A stretch of DNA of 64,000 nt from the NCBI GenBank assembly GCA_031553915.1, contig JAVBKT010000003.1:1-64000 (forward strand), read 5' to 3'. Position 1 is the stretch's first letter. Each line of letters starts with the position of its first letter. Of this stretch, positions 25,122 through 33,834 are shown piece after piece. Both the position numbers and the translations under genes were made by a program. The stretch comes from HGM13862 sp031553915. GTDB lineage: Bacteria > Bacillota > Dehalobacteriia > UBA4068. Under the pieces are notes generated by a model that was not told where the DNA came from, did no database searches, and worked only from the letters and a program-made list of their open reading frames with translations.

Positions 25122-26198
25122 TTATCCCTCCCTCATTGCTTTTACTTTTTGCATAATCTCTTCTACCTTGGCAATCCGGCTACCCGGGTAGCCGCAAAAC
25201 TCCACCGGCTTACTGCCGTTTACTGCCAAACGCACATCCTCCAGCATCTGTCCGGCGCTGATTTCCACTGTCAGAACTGCCTTGACAGATGCTTGGGCAG
25301 CAACCGCGGCAATAGCCTGGGTCGGGAAAGGCCACAGGGTAATCGGCCGCAGCATCCCCACTTTTATCCCCTGCTCCGTCAGCTCATCAATTGCCGAGCG
25401 GCAAACACGGGACATGGTGCCGTAAGCAATAATAATAATTTCCGCGGCATCCGTATTATAGCTTTCGAATTTCACTTCGTTTTCGCTAATCAGCTGATAT
25501 TGCGCTTGCAGCCTTTGATGCAGCGCCTCCATTTCCTCATCCTCGATATAGAGGGAGTTGACTACTGCGCGCGGTTTACCGCAGCCTTCATACCAGCCAG
25601 TAGCTGCCCACGGCTTGTCGCAGGCAATCTGCTCATCAGTTTTGAACTCCGGCATAATCACCGGCTCCATCATCTGCCCGATCAAGCCGTCCGCCAAGAT
25701 CATTACCGGAATGCGGTATTGTTCGGCCAGGGTAAAAGCATCATAAAGCACATCAATCGATTCCTGCACCGAATCCGGCCCAAAGACGATAATATGATAA
25801 TCGCCATGGCCGCCGCCCTTGGTGGCTTGAAAATAATCGCCCTGGGAAGCCTGAATACCGCCCAGGCCCGGGCCGCCGCGCATCACATTGACCACTACGC
25901 AGGGCAGCTCCGCCGCTGCCAGATAGGATATAGCTTCCTGTTTAAGACTGATACCAGGGCTGGAGCTGCTGGTCATCACCTTGGCGCCGGCGCCAGCTGC
26001 GCCATAGACCATATTGCCGGCGCTGATTTCGCTTTCCGCCTGCAGAAAACAACCGCCAACCTCCGGCAGCCGCGCGCTCATATATTCGGGGATATCGTTT
26101 TGCGGGGTAATCGGATAGCCAAAGAAATAGCGGCAACCACCGCGTATAGCTGCCTCAGCAATAGCTTCGCAGCCTTTCATCAACTGTCGTTTGCTCAT
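25122..26198 (-). CDS. vorB: 2-oxoacid:ferredoxin oxidoreductase, alpha subunit (VorB type)
   Basis: 358 residues. Opens with KGCEAIAEAAIRGGCRYFFG and YPITPQNDIPEYMS, then SSSSPGISLKQEAISYL and GDYFQATKGGGHGDYH. This block order matches the VorB (3-methyl-2-oxobutanoate:ferredoxin oxidoreductase) subfamily more closely than pyruvate or 2-oxoglutarate enzymes. The complex converts 2-oxoacids plus CoA to acyl-CoA, CO2 and reduced ferredoxin, and it is reversible. With branched substrates it links valine, leucine and isoleucine to isobutyryl-, isovaleryl- and 2-methylbutyryl-CoA. Exact specificity cannot be read from sequence. Confidence 0.88.
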   Translation of the reverse strand: MSKRQLMKGCEAIAEAAIRGGCRYFFGYPITPQNDIPEYMSARLPEVGGCFLQAESEISAGNMVYGAAGAGAKVMTSSSSPGISLKQEAISYLAAAELPCVVVNVMRGGPGLGGIQASQGDYFQATKGGGHGDYHIIVFGPDSVQESIDVLYDAFTLAEQYRIPVMILADGLIGQMMEPVIMPEFKTDEQIACDKPWAATGWYEGCGKPRAVVNSLYIEDEEMEALHQRLQAQYQLISENEVKFESYNTDAAEIIIIAYGTMSRVCRSAIDELTEQGIKVGMLRPITLWPFPTQAIAAVAAQASVKAVLTVEISAGQMLEDVRLAVNGSKPVEFCGYPGSRIAKVEEIMQKVKAMREG

Positions 26199-26211
26199 CT
26201 ATGTCTTCCTC

Positions 26212-26418
26212 CTATTTATCAATCTCAATTGCCGTGTCAGGGCAGGTTCTGGCACAAGCAGCACAGGCAATGCATGCTTGTTGATCAATAATCTCCACTA
26301 TCTGATATCCTTTGGAGTTAAGCCTGTGTTCTGTCAGGCGTAATATTTTTTTCGGGCAAGAGCGCACACACAGTCCGCAGCCCTTGCAGGTTTCTTCATA
26401 TATCGTCAACTTTGCCAT
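26212..26418 (-). CDS. 2-oxoacid:ferredoxin oxidoreductase, delta (2x[4Fe-4S]) subunit
   Basis: 68 residues from ATG 26418, chosen because GGAGG lies 6 bp upstream; earlier in-frame ATGs touch or overlap that site. Two complete [4Fe-4S] motifs, CKGCGLCVRSCP and CIACAACARTCP, mark it as the electron-exit ferredoxin subunit of the oxidoreductase. It is encoded first of the four subunits and is followed by alpha, beta and gamma. Confidence 0.92.
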   Translation of the reverse strand: MAKLTIYEETCKGCGLCVRSCPKKILRLTEHRLNSKGYQIVEIIDQQACIACAACARTCPDTAIEIDK

Positions 26419-26431
26419 TTTCATCCTCCGC

Positions 26432-27169
26432 TTATAGTCCAAGTTTTACAAATCTATGCCAATCACGGTGCACTTGGGTATCAATAGCTACCAGCTCACC
26501 AATGAATTTACGCTCAAGTTTATTTGCCGTGGCCAAAGCCTGAAAATCAGCCAAAACATTGGCCTTGCCGCTAGTCATAAGTACCGGTATCCCTGTTTGC
26601 TCACTGACAGCTTTCACCACATCATAGGCTTCAAACAGCTCTTGCCCGGTGGTTTCATAGCTGAGATTACCATTGTTGATCAGGCCGTTAATGCTTAGCC
26701 GGCAATTATATTCTGTCTCCTGCATCAGCTTGATCACTTTATCGGCAGTAGACGACATCGGTCGGTGGGCATTGATAACCAGCCAAACCCGCAGCCTGCC
26801 CGGGTCAATTTTCATAAAATTGGGCTGATATTGGCCGATAGCGCGGGCGCCGTTGGCATCGCCGCCAACATCAAAAATGACAGTGCCATCTCCCTGGGCA
26901 AAGACCGAATATACCTCTGCCGGCACGGTGATCAGCTCAATATTGCTCATCGCGAAATTGGGCGAAATCAGCCTGATGCCCTTTTGTTCCAGGGCCAGGC
27001 GCTTTTCTGAGGCGCGGAAATAGGTGTTGATAATATCCAGATCAACCAAGGTTGTCGATTCTCCTGCTGCCGCAGACGCTTCAGCAAAATGAAGCGACAG
27101 CTCTGTTTTGCCGCTGCCAAAATTGCCCAACAAAACGATATATTCTTTTTGGTTAATATTTGCGCTCAT
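26432..27169 (-). CDS. P-loop ATP/GTP-binding protein heading the oxidoreductase operon
   Basis: 245 residues from ATG 27169. Walker A is LLGNFGSGKTEL near residue 14. TTLVDLDIINTYFR resembles the ParA/MinD-like 'switch' region, and VIFDVGGDANGARAI near residue 99 acts as Walker B. It belongs to the SIMIBI-type ATPases, but I recognise no named family. It starts the operon with its own promoter, and the ferredoxin subunit follows after 13 bp, so a role in assembly or cofactor loading of the oxidoreductase is plausible but unproven. Confidence 0.82.
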   Translation of the reverse strand: MSANINQKEYIVLLGNFGSGKTELSLHFAEASAAAGESTTLVDLDIINTYFRASEKRLALEQKGIRLISPNFAMSNIELITVPAEVYSVFAQGDGTVIFDVGGDANGARAIGQYQPNFMKIDPGRLRVWLVINAHRPMSSTADKVIKLMQETEYNCRLSINGLINNGNLSYETTGQELFEAYDVVKAVSEQTGIPVLMTSGKANVLADFQALATANKLERKFIGELVAIDTQVHRDWHRFVKLGL

Positions 27170-27200
27170 ATGTCCACCAAAAGAAAATCCAATAAAAAAT

Positions 27201-27229
27201 ATTATATCATAATCCGTGCATAATGTCAC
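27201..27229 (-). promoter_or_regulatory. Promoter of the 2-oxoacid oxidoreductase operon
   Basis: On the minus strand, GTGACA (27224-27229), a 17 bp spacer and TATAAT (27201-27206). Confidence 0.75.
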
Positions 27230-27273
27230 TATATGTATTAAGAAAACTTAAATAATCTTTACTTATTAAAATA

Positions 27274-27301
27274 ATAAAAACACACCAAAAACGGTGTGCT
27301 T
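27274..27301 (-). terminator. Terminator of tgt
   Basis: On the minus strand, stem CACACC / GGTGTG with a GTTTTT loop, followed by TTTTTATTATT. Confidence 0.75.
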
Positions 27302-27330
27302 GTATTTTGATCAGCTGCCGTTTTGTTTTT

Positions 27331-28434
27331 TTATACTTTATAGCGCTTCCAGAAATCCGCGCGGAATTGTTCAAAGCTGTCGTCGATAATCGCCTGCCGC
27401 ATATCCGCCATCAGGTGGCAGAGATAATAAAGATTATGGATGGTGGTGAGCCTGATGCCCAATACTTCATTACATTTAATCAAATGGCGAATATAGGCGC
27501 GGCTAAAGTTTTGACAAGCATAACAGCCGCAGTCCTCTTGCAGGGGGCGAAAATCATGCGCGTATTCAGCATTGCGCACCACCATTTTGCCCTCCGGCGT
27601 CAGCACGGTGCCGTTTCTGGCTATTCTGGTCGGCAGCACACAGTCAAACATATCCACCCCGCGCGCAACCCCTTCCACCAGGCAATCAGGCGAACCAACA
27701 CCCATCAGATAGCGCGGTTTATGCTCCGGCAGCTCCGGGGTCAAATAGTCCAGACACTGATACATCAGCTCTTTGGGCTCGCCTACTGAAAGACCGCCAA
27801 TGCCATAACCGGCAAAATCCAGCGCAGTAATATCCTTGGCGCTTTGTAGGCGCAGTTCTTTATACAGCCCGCCCTGGATAATGCCAAACAGTCCTTGTCT
27901 GGGGTGACTATGCGCTGCCTTGCAGCGGGTTTCCCAGTTCAAGGTCATAGCGTCAGCTTTTTGCACGTCAGCGAACTCTGCCGGATAGGGATTGCAGACA
28001 TCAAAGCACATGGCTATATCAGCCGCAAGCGCCATCTCAATTTCCATCACTGTCTCCGGTGAGAAAAAATGACGGCTGCCGTCAATATGCGAAGCAAAGG
28101 TCGCCCCCTCCTCGCTCAGCTTGCGCATGGCCGCGAGGCTGAAAATCTGGAACCCGCCGCTATCGGTGAGTATAGGCATGTCCCAATGCATAAAATCATG
28201 CAAACCGCCAGCCTCTTGCACTAAGTCATGCCCTGGGCGCAAATAGAGATGATAAGTATTGCTGAGAATAATCTGCGCGCCTAAGGCTTTTAGCTCATCC
28301 GGCGAGACTGTTTTGACCGAGGCGCAGGTACCCACCGGCATAAACACCGGCGTTTGCACATCGCCATGCGGCGTATGTAGCGTGCCTGCGCGCGCCTTGG
28401 CAGCAGTATGGGTTAAAGCAAAGCTATTTGGCAT
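27331..28434 (-). CDS. tgt: Queuine/preQ1 tRNA-guanine transglycosylase
   Basis: 367 residues, full length. Exchanges the wobble guanine (G34) of GUN-anticodon tRNAs for preQ1. Catalytic Asp in ILTDSGGFQIFSL near residue 90, GIGGLSVGEP near residue 215, nucleophile Asp in RGVDMFDCVLPTRIARNG near residue 265. The zinc site is CGCYAC...C near residue 300 with a later His. The start follows GAGGAG. queA and queH in the same neighbourhood complete a local queuosine set. Confidence 0.97.
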   Translation of the reverse strand: MPNSFALTHTAAKARAGTLHTPHGDVQTPVFMPVGTCASVKTVSPDELKALGAQIILSNTYHLYLRPGHDLVQEAGGLHDFMHWDMPILTDSGGFQIFSLAAMRKLSEEGATFASHIDGSRHFFSPETVMEIEMALAADIAMCFDVCNPYPAEFADVQKADAMTLNWETRCKAAHSHPRQGLFGIIQGGLYKELRLQSAKDITALDFAGYGIGGLSVGEPKELMYQCLDYLTPELPEHKPRYLMGVGSPDCLVEGVARGVDMFDCVLPTRIARNGTVLTPEGKMVVRNAEYAHDFRPLQEDCGCYACQNFSRAYIRHLIKCNEVLGIRLTTIHNLYYLCHLMADMRQAIIDDSFEQFRADFWKRYKV

Positions 28435-28512
28435 ACAATCTCCTCAAACAGCCGTAGCCGCTGAAATAAATAGCGATACACGGGTGAGTTTCCCTGCATC
28501 GCTTGCATTATA

Positions 28513-28541
28513 ATTATAAAATATTTAATGCCTGCTGTCAA
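28513..28541 (-). promoter_or_regulatory. Promoter of tgt
   Basis: On the minus strand, perfect TTGACA (28536-28541), a 17 bp spacer and TATAAT (28513-28518). It gives tgt its own transcript, separate from the two genes upstream. Confidence 0.85.
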
Positions 28542-28593
28542 GTGAGGGCGGAATAAACGCCAGCATGATAATGCTATTATACCGCAGCAGTTA

Positions 28594-29421
28594 TTATCCC
28601 ACAAATTCGCAGCTGGCATAATCGCTGCTTTGCTCAAAGATAATTTGCTCTCCCTGCTTAAACAAAAAATGCGCCTGGCAAGAGGGGGCTTCATGGATAA
28701 TGCGGCGCATCAAGCCTTGCTCCGGCGCAGGCAAGCCATGTCCGCTGTGCTCAGCTATTTCGATAATCAGCTGCTTGTTTCCTTGCGTCACCGCCAATTT
28801 GCGCGGGCCAAAGCAGGCGATGCGCGCTCCCAAATAGGTGGCAAAACGATATTCTTGCCCCTGATACCAGACAATGCCAATAGTTCCCCAAAATTTTCCG
28901 CCGATAAAAGGAATGCGGGCAATGGACAACATTACCGAGCAATCCTGCTCAAAAGCATTGCACTGCACCCAGGCATAACTCTTTGGAAAGGAACGGCCGC
29001 TATCCCCTTCCCAATAACCCTTACCGCCGCTAAAATCAAGCGTTTTGCCATTCAAGATCACGCTTCCCTGCAGCGAATGATTGACGCTGATCACCTGGTG
29101 GCGGCATTCCATGGGCAAAAAGCGAAATATACCCATGATATCAGAGCGCAAAGGAGTTAAATCGCTATAGGCAATCTCTCCTACCAACTCCACTTGCTTG
29201 GTCTTAATCGCCAGCTGTATGCCTGCTTTGCTAAAGGTATTCCCGTCAATATCAAGGTACGTCCCTTTATGATAAGCAGACAGAGGGTAATCAATATTAT
29301 AGGCTTGATCATCAGCCACCACCTGAATAAAGGCTTTGTCATTGGCGCGGCCGGGGATCAGGGCCAAGGTATGGCCGTTATTTTGCTGCTTTAGATACCA
29401 ACCCTCAAACCAGTTAGTCAA
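28594..29421 (-). CDS. Tocopherol cyclase-like protein
   Basis: 275 residues from TTG 29421 (GAGGGGGC upstream). The start WFEGWYLKQQ, YWEGDSGRSFPKSYAWVQCN near residue 130 and the repeated beta-strand pattern match the bacterial relatives of plant tocopherol cyclase (PF14249). In plants that fold closes the chromanol ring of vitamin E. Anaerobic Firmicutes do not make tocopherol, so the true substrate is unknown and probably lipophilic. It overlaps the FAD/Rieske gene by 8 bp and must be translated with it. Confidence 0.82.
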   Translation of the reverse strand: MTNWFEGWYLKQQNNGHTLALIPGRANDKAFIQVVADDQAYNIDYPLSAYHKGTYLDIDGNTFSKAGIQLAIKTKQVELVGEIAYSDLTPLRSDIMGIFRFLPMECRHQVISVNHSLQGSVILNGKTLDFSGGKGYWEGDSGRSFPKSYAWVQCNAFEQDCSVMLSIARIPFIGGKFWGTIGIVWYQGQEYRFATYLGARIACFGPRKLAVTQGNKQLIIEIAEHSGHGLPAPEQGLMRRIIHEAPSCQAHFLFKQGEQIIFEQSSDYASCEFVG

Positions 29422-30718
29422 TTTTGAGCCCCCTCTTGGCCGGGTTATTAATCAATGACCCATCCTCATCAAAGCGGGAGCCATGACAAGGACAATCCCA
29501 GCTATGCTCATGCTTATTCCAGCGCAAGGCACAACCAAGATGCGGACAGCGCCGCCCGATGCGCAAAAGATTGCCCACTGCCGAACCAAAATTAACCAGC
29601 AGCTGGCCATGCAGCATCGAGCGGTTGGGCGCAAATAATTGCGGATAATCGCTCCTGCCTGTTGCGAGCAATTCTGTCAAAACCTTAGCCGCTGCCATTG
29701 AGCCGCTCATGCCCCATTTATTAAAGCCTGTCGCCACATAAATATTGCCTTTAGCGCTGCTATGCACACCAATATAGGGAATCTTGTCCAGGGTCATACA
29801 GTCCTGCGCTGACCAGGCGTAGCTGACTTGTTTCTCAGGATAAGCTTTCTCGGCAAAATTGAGCAACTCCTGATATCCGCCGCCCTCCTTGCCTGTCTTA
29901 TGCCCGCCGCCGCCAATTAAGAGGTAATCCGCATAATTGCGAAAGGAGAGGCCATTATCCCGGCTATCCAGATACATACCGTCAATTTGCGGGCCGTGGT
30001 CGAGTGCAATCAAATATGACCGCTGCTGATACATTTTCATAAAATAGCCGCCTGGCACATTGATCAAAGGGAAATGGCTGGCGAGAATAATTTGCTCGGC
30101 CTTGATTGTCCCTTCCGCTAATATTGCCACATTATCAACAATATCCAAAACCTGCGCCTGCTGATAAATTTTCAGCTGCTCCGCCAGCGCATAGAGCAAC
30201 TTCAGCGGATGAAACTGCGCTTGTCCAGCCATACCTAAAGCCCCCTTGACAGCTAGCGGCAGCGGCAACTTATCAATAAAAGTGCTGCTGATGCCAAGCT
30301 GTGCATAGGCTGCAGCTTCTTTTTCCAATTTAGGCAGATCATCTAGGCTATAGAGGTATGCTGTTTTGCTTTCCAGATCACAGGGGATTTGTTCTCCCAT
30401 GTGGATAAATTCATCCACTGCCTGCTGATTAACCTCATAATACTGGCGCGCTTTTTCTTTGCCAAAAGCGGCAATCAGCTGCTGATAGATCAGCCCATGC
30501 TGCGCCGTAATTTTGGCAGTGGTGTGGCCGCTCATACCATGGCCAATGCGGTCCGCCTCCACCACCAGACAATCAATACCCGCCTGTTGCAGGTGATATG
30601 CGCATAAAACGCCTGCCATACCCGCCCCGATAATCAAGACATCTGTTTTGATATTTCCGGCAAAGGGCTCTGTTTTTGGAGCCTGCAAATCTTGCAGCCA
30701 TAAAGATTGCTTAATCAT
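29414..30718 (-). CDS. FAD-dependent oxidoreductase with C-terminal Rieske domain
   Basis: 434 residues. The N-terminal FAD-binding fold has VLIIGAGMAGVLCAYHL near residue 27, a DadA/glycine-oxidase-type domain follows, and YVATGFNKWGMSGS lies near residue 327. The C-terminus is a [2Fe-2S] Rieske domain with CPHLGCALRW and CPCHGSRF, giving the two Cys-x-His ligand pairs. The layout matches the YurR/OrdA-like family. Substrate unknown. The gene is coupled by an 8 bp overlap to the tocopherol-cyclase-like gene, so both probably act on one compound. Confidence 0.9.
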   Translation of the reverse strand: MIKQSLWLQDLQAPKTEPFAGNIKTDVLIIGAGMAGVLCAYHLQQAGIDCLVVEADRIGHGMSGHTTAKITAQHGLIYQQLIAAFGKEKARQYYEVNQQAVDEFIHMGEQIPCDLESKTAYLYSLDDLPKLEKEAAAYAQLGISSTFIDKLPLPLAVKGALGMAGQAQFHPLKLLYALAEQLKIYQQAQVLDIVDNVAILAEGTIKAEQIILASHFPLINVPGGYFMKMYQQRSYLIALDHGPQIDGMYLDSRDNGLSFRNYADYLLIGGGGHKTGKEGGGYQELLNFAEKAYPEKQVSYAWSAQDCMTLDKIPYIGVHSSAKGNIYVATGFNKWGMSGSMAAAKVLTELLATGRSDYPQLFAPNRSMLHGQLLVNFGSAVGNLLRIGRRCPHLGCALRWNKHEHSWDCPCHGSRFDEDGSLINNPAKRGLKID

Positions 30719-30775
30719 CTCATCACCTCTAGCGCCTAGTATGCCCTGATCAGATGATTAAATACTTTTGCGCAT

Positions 30776-30801
30776 AAAAAAAGCCCGTTACGGGCTTTTG
30801 A
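30776..30801 (-). terminator. Terminator of queA (bidirectional look)
   Basis: AAAAGCCCG TTA CGGGCTTTT hairpin with a T-run on both strands. On the minus strand it lies 23 bp past queA and before the FAD/Rieske gene, which separates the two transcripts. Confidence 0.8.
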
Positions 30802-30823
30802 TCGGAAAATAATTGTTATCTCG

Positions 30824-31846
30824 TTAGATTATCAGCATGGCGTCGCCAAAGCTGAAAAAGCGGTACTTTTCTTCGATAGCGCTCTGATAGGCATGAAAAA
30901 CATTTTCCCGGCCGGCAAAGGCGGAGACCAGCATAATCAGCGTGCTTTTCGGCAGATGAAAATTGGTAACCATAGCGTCAATCAGCTTAAAATGATAGCC
31001 GGGGTAAATATATTTCTGCGTCCAGCCGCTGGCGGCTTCCAGATGCCCATCTTCATCCGCAATCGTTTCCAGGGTGCGCACTGCCGTAGTGCCGACAGCA
31101 ATCACCCGGCCTCCTTTAGCGCGCGCAGCATTAATAGCTCCCGCCGCCTCCTCCGGCACCCGGTAGAACTCGCTATGCATCTGATGCTCCTCCACTGTGT
31201 CCACTTTTACCGGGCGAAAGGTTCCCAAACCAACATGCAGCATAATTTTGGCGATGACTATCCCCTGCGCCGCGAGCTCATCCAGCAGCCGCGGCGTAAA
31301 ATGCAGCCCGGCAGTCGGCGCAGCAGCAGAGCCGCGCTCTCTGGCATAGACCGGCTGATAGCGGTCCTGGTCTTGCAGCGGTTTTTTGATATAGGGCGGC
31401 AGAGGCATAGTGCCCAGCTGATCCAGGGCCGCAAAAAAATCGCCTTGCGGATAGAAACGGATCAGCCTCGTGCCTTCCTCGCTGAAATCCTCAATTTCCG
31501 CCTGCATAATATCAGAGTCAAAATCAAGCTTGCTGCCTGGCAGAGCCTTTTTGCCCGGCTTGACCAGGCATTGCCACAAATTGAGCTCAACTTGTTTGAG
31601 CAATAACAGTTCAATCACTGCGCCGGTGCTTTTATGGGCAAACAGCCGCGCCGGCAAAACTTTAGTATCATTGACCACTAAAACATCGCCGGGGTTCAGC
31701 TCTTTGCCAATCTGATTAAAAATACTGTGGCGGAGAGCGCCGCTACCCCTGTCCATAATCAGGAGCCGCGAACTATCTCGCGGCTCCAAGGGGTCTTGAG
31801 CAATTAAATTTTCCGGTAAATCATAATCAAAATCATCTACGCGCAT
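30824..31846 (-). CDS. queA: S-adenosylmethionine:tRNA ribosyltransferase-isomerase
   Basis: 340 residues, full length. Transfers and rearranges the ribosyl part of SAM onto preQ1 in tRNA to form epoxyqueuosine. N-terminal DFDYDLPENLIAQDPLEPRD, central TAGLHFTP, and YPGYHFKLIDAMVTNFHLPKSTLIMLV near the C-terminus are hallmarks. AAGGAGC precedes the ATG. It follows the SpoIID-like gene by 13 bp, in the conserved clostridial order ruvB-queH-spoIID-queA. Confidence 0.97.
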   Translation of the reverse strand: MRVDDFDYDLPENLIAQDPLEPRDSSRLLIMDRGSGALRHSIFNQIGKELNPGDVLVVNDTKVLPARLFAHKSTGAVIELLLLKQVELNLWQCLVKPGKKALPGSKLDFDSDIMQAEIEDFSEEGTRLIRFYPQGDFFAALDQLGTMPLPPYIKKPLQDQDRYQPVYARERGSAAAPTAGLHFTPRLLDELAAQGIVIAKIMLHVGLGTFRPVKVDTVEEHQMHSEFYRVPEEAAGAINAARAKGGRVIAVGTTAVRTLETIADEDGHLEAASGWTQKYIYPGYHFKLIDAMVTNFHLPKSTLIMLVSAFAGRENVFHAYQSAIEEKYRFFSFGDAMLII

Positions 31847-31859
31847 TCAAGCAAGCTCC

Positions 31860-33278
31860 TTAATAATCTTCAACCAGCTTAATGCCGGTATTATTGCAAA
31901 AATAATGTTCAATAATCTCATCCCATCCATAGCCGTCATCACCCATGGCAATCGCGCCAAACTGGCTGAGGCCAACGCCATGTCCATAGCCCTTGCCGCT
32001 GATAACAATGGTGTTGCCTGTTTTGGCCTTTTTGCTCACTTCTACCGCCGCATTGCTGCCATTATTCACATAAAAGCTCGACTTATCGCCATTGATCGCC
32101 ATCGTCGCCCCACTGGCATCTGCCGCCAATAATGTATTGATATCATTTATGCCCACATTCTGATTTTTTTCGCCAGCGACATAAGCGCTGACCTTGCCGT
32201 TAACATTATCAGCAATAGTAACCAGAGTGCTTTTCAGGTTCAGCAAGCTGCGGATGCTGTCCTTAGAGGCGCTGACCTGACCTTTTGTCCCATAAATAGT
32301 CACGCTCATCAAGCGTCCGGAGACGCTTTCCACGCCATTTAGGCTGGTAGAAAAAGCAATGCTCTTATATTCGCCAATATCAGTTTTGCCGTAGGCATTG
32401 GCCAGGGTGACCATTTGCGCAGGGGTATATTCTACTACCCAGGAATAGGTGGAAGCGCCATAACTGCTATAGTTGCCTGCCTTGGCGTCATAGGGGGAGG
32501 GTACGCCTTTGATCGGCACCTCATCGGATGACCAGACATTCTCAATATTTTCGGTATAGCCGCCCATATTGGAGCTGTAATAGGTGTGGACATAATCGCC
32601 GCTATACATCAGTACCATGCCGCAGGTATTATCAACAGCCTTGATAATTTTATCGCTCTCGGCGCTTTTGCCGCCATAAACCTGCGAGCTGGTGGTATTG
32701 GTCATATCATAATAGACATTGCTCGAGCTGTAATTGGCCAGAGCATAAGATCGGGCTGCCACTGCCTGCGCCATGGTCGAGTCATCACTATAGTTATAGC
32801 CGATTTCTTTGCCAACGACACCATAGAGATACAGCTCAACATTAATCTGGTTGATTGCATAATAATAGCTGCCGCTGTGAATGGCCTTAAAACAACCGCG
32901 GTAAGCAGCGCTGTCATAGAGAAAATAATCATCCGCAGATTCCGGCGCCGCCATAAAAGGCCTTCTGCCGCTAAAGGTCTCGCCGCCAACCTCTACGCTA
33001 TAAGAATTACTGCCCAGATAATTAAAAGTAATCTTTCCGCTATCCGCCTCGGCAATAACATTATTCGGGTTGTCCGCCTCCACAATATAGTAGTTGCCGC
33101 TGCCAATAGTTATCGAATATGAGGTAGCTGTGCCAGAGCCATAAAGCAAAACGCGCACCTCTTGGCCGGGCAAATCTTCATAATCATCTGTCGTGGCCGC
33201 CATTGCTGCCGGCGCAACCAACAGGCACGCTAAAACGATTATCAACATTGCCGTTATTTTGGCAAATTTTTTATTCAT
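31860..33278 (-). CDS. SpoIID/LytB-domain protein
   Basis: 472 residues from ATG 33278 (AAAGGAG upstream), overlapping queH by 8 bp. The signal peptide ends near residue 26 (APAAMA). The SpoIID/LytB domain spans about 125-460, with LYGVVGKEIG, MAQAVAARSYALANY, SSQVYGGKS, YYSSNMGGYTENIENVW and a C-terminal GHGVGLSQFGAIAMG. SpoIID is a lytic transglycosylase acting on peptidoglycan with stripped stem peptides during spore engulfment. This copy, located in the queuosine/ruv locus, is a homologue that may work in sporulation or in vegetative wall turnover. Confidence 0.88.
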   Translation of the reverse strand: MNKKFAKITAMLIIVLACLLVAPAAMAATTDDYEDLPGQEVRVLLYGSGTATSYSITIGSGNYYIVEADNPNNVIAEADSGKITFNYLGSNSYSVEVGGETFSGRRPFMAAPESADDYFLYDSAAYRGCFKAIHSGSYYYAINQINVELYLYGVVGKEIGYNYSDDSTMAQAVAARSYALANYSSSNVYYDMTNTTSSQVYGGKSAESDKIIKAVDNTCGMVLMYSGDYVHTYYSSNMGGYTENIENVWSSDEVPIKGVPSPYDAKAGNYSSYGASTYSWVVEYTPAQMVTLANAYGKTDIGEYKSIAFSTSLNGVESVSGRLMSVTIYGTKGQVSASKDSIRSLLNLKSTLVTIADNVNGKVSAYVAGEKNQNVGINDINTLLAADASGATMAINGDKSSFYVNNGSNAAVEVSKKAKTGNTIVISGKGYGHGVGLSQFGAIAMGDDGYGWDEIIEHYFCNNTGIKLVEDY

Positions 33279-33834
33279 GCTCTTCTCCTTTGCTGCTGTT
33301 CCCTGTCTGTTTACAATATCTTTCCTTTTCACTATAAATACAACCGCAATATTTCTGCATATATAGGCCTAAGTTTCTCGCTTCCTTTTGACCGTCACGA
33401 AAACCCTTACGCAAATCAAGATAAACGAAATCAAGCCCAAAATCAATAGCCAAATTCTGGCCAATGTCACAAATCCGCTGATGATCCTGATAGGGACTAA
33501 TCAGTAAAGTTGTGGAAAAAGCGCTAAAATTATGCTCCTTGGCAAACTTGGCCGCCTGGCTCAGCCTGCTTTGATAACAATAACCGCAGCGGTTATCCGG
33601 ATCAGCGGCAACCTGGCTCAGCCAGTGCTCCAAGGGATACTCACGCTCTACTGCGTAGGGGATACCCTTCACTTTCATCACCTGTTCAAAGGCAAACAGT
33701 CTTGCCTGATGCTCCTGATAGGGATGAATATTGGGGTTATTAAAGTAGCCAAAGGGCTGGTATCCCGCCTCTATAAACTGAGGCAAAGAGCCTACGCTAC
33801 AGGGGCCGCAGCAGCAATGGAGCAAAAATTTCAT
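33271..33834 (-). CDS. queH: Epoxyqueuosine reductase QueH
   Basis: 187 residues. Performs the last step of queuosine synthesis, independently of QueG. Diagnostic cysteines are LLHCCCGPCSVGS near residue 5, NRCGYCYQSRL near residue 80 and YCGCIYSEKERY near residue 162, ligands for an FeS cluster and a second metal. GYFNNPNIHPYQE is also conserved. Its ATG overlaps the ruvB stop by 4 bp. With queA and tgt it shows that this organism makes queuosine from preQ1. Confidence 0.95.
   Translation of the reverse strand: MKFLLHCCCGPCSVGSLPQFIEAGYQPFGYFNNPNIHPYQEHQARLFAFEQVMKVKGIPYAVEREYPLEHWLSQVAADPDNRCGYCYQSRLSQAAKFAKEHNFSAFSTTLLISPYQDHQRICDIGQNLAIDFGLDFVYLDLRKGFRDGQKEARNLGLYMQKYCGCIYSEKERYCKQTGNSSKGEEHE

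Noticed and set aside
24912..26291. 459-residue plus-strand ORF opposite the oxidoreductase genes
   Set aside because: It runs antisense to the beta, alpha and delta subunits, whose motifs are intact; its sequence is low in meaning.
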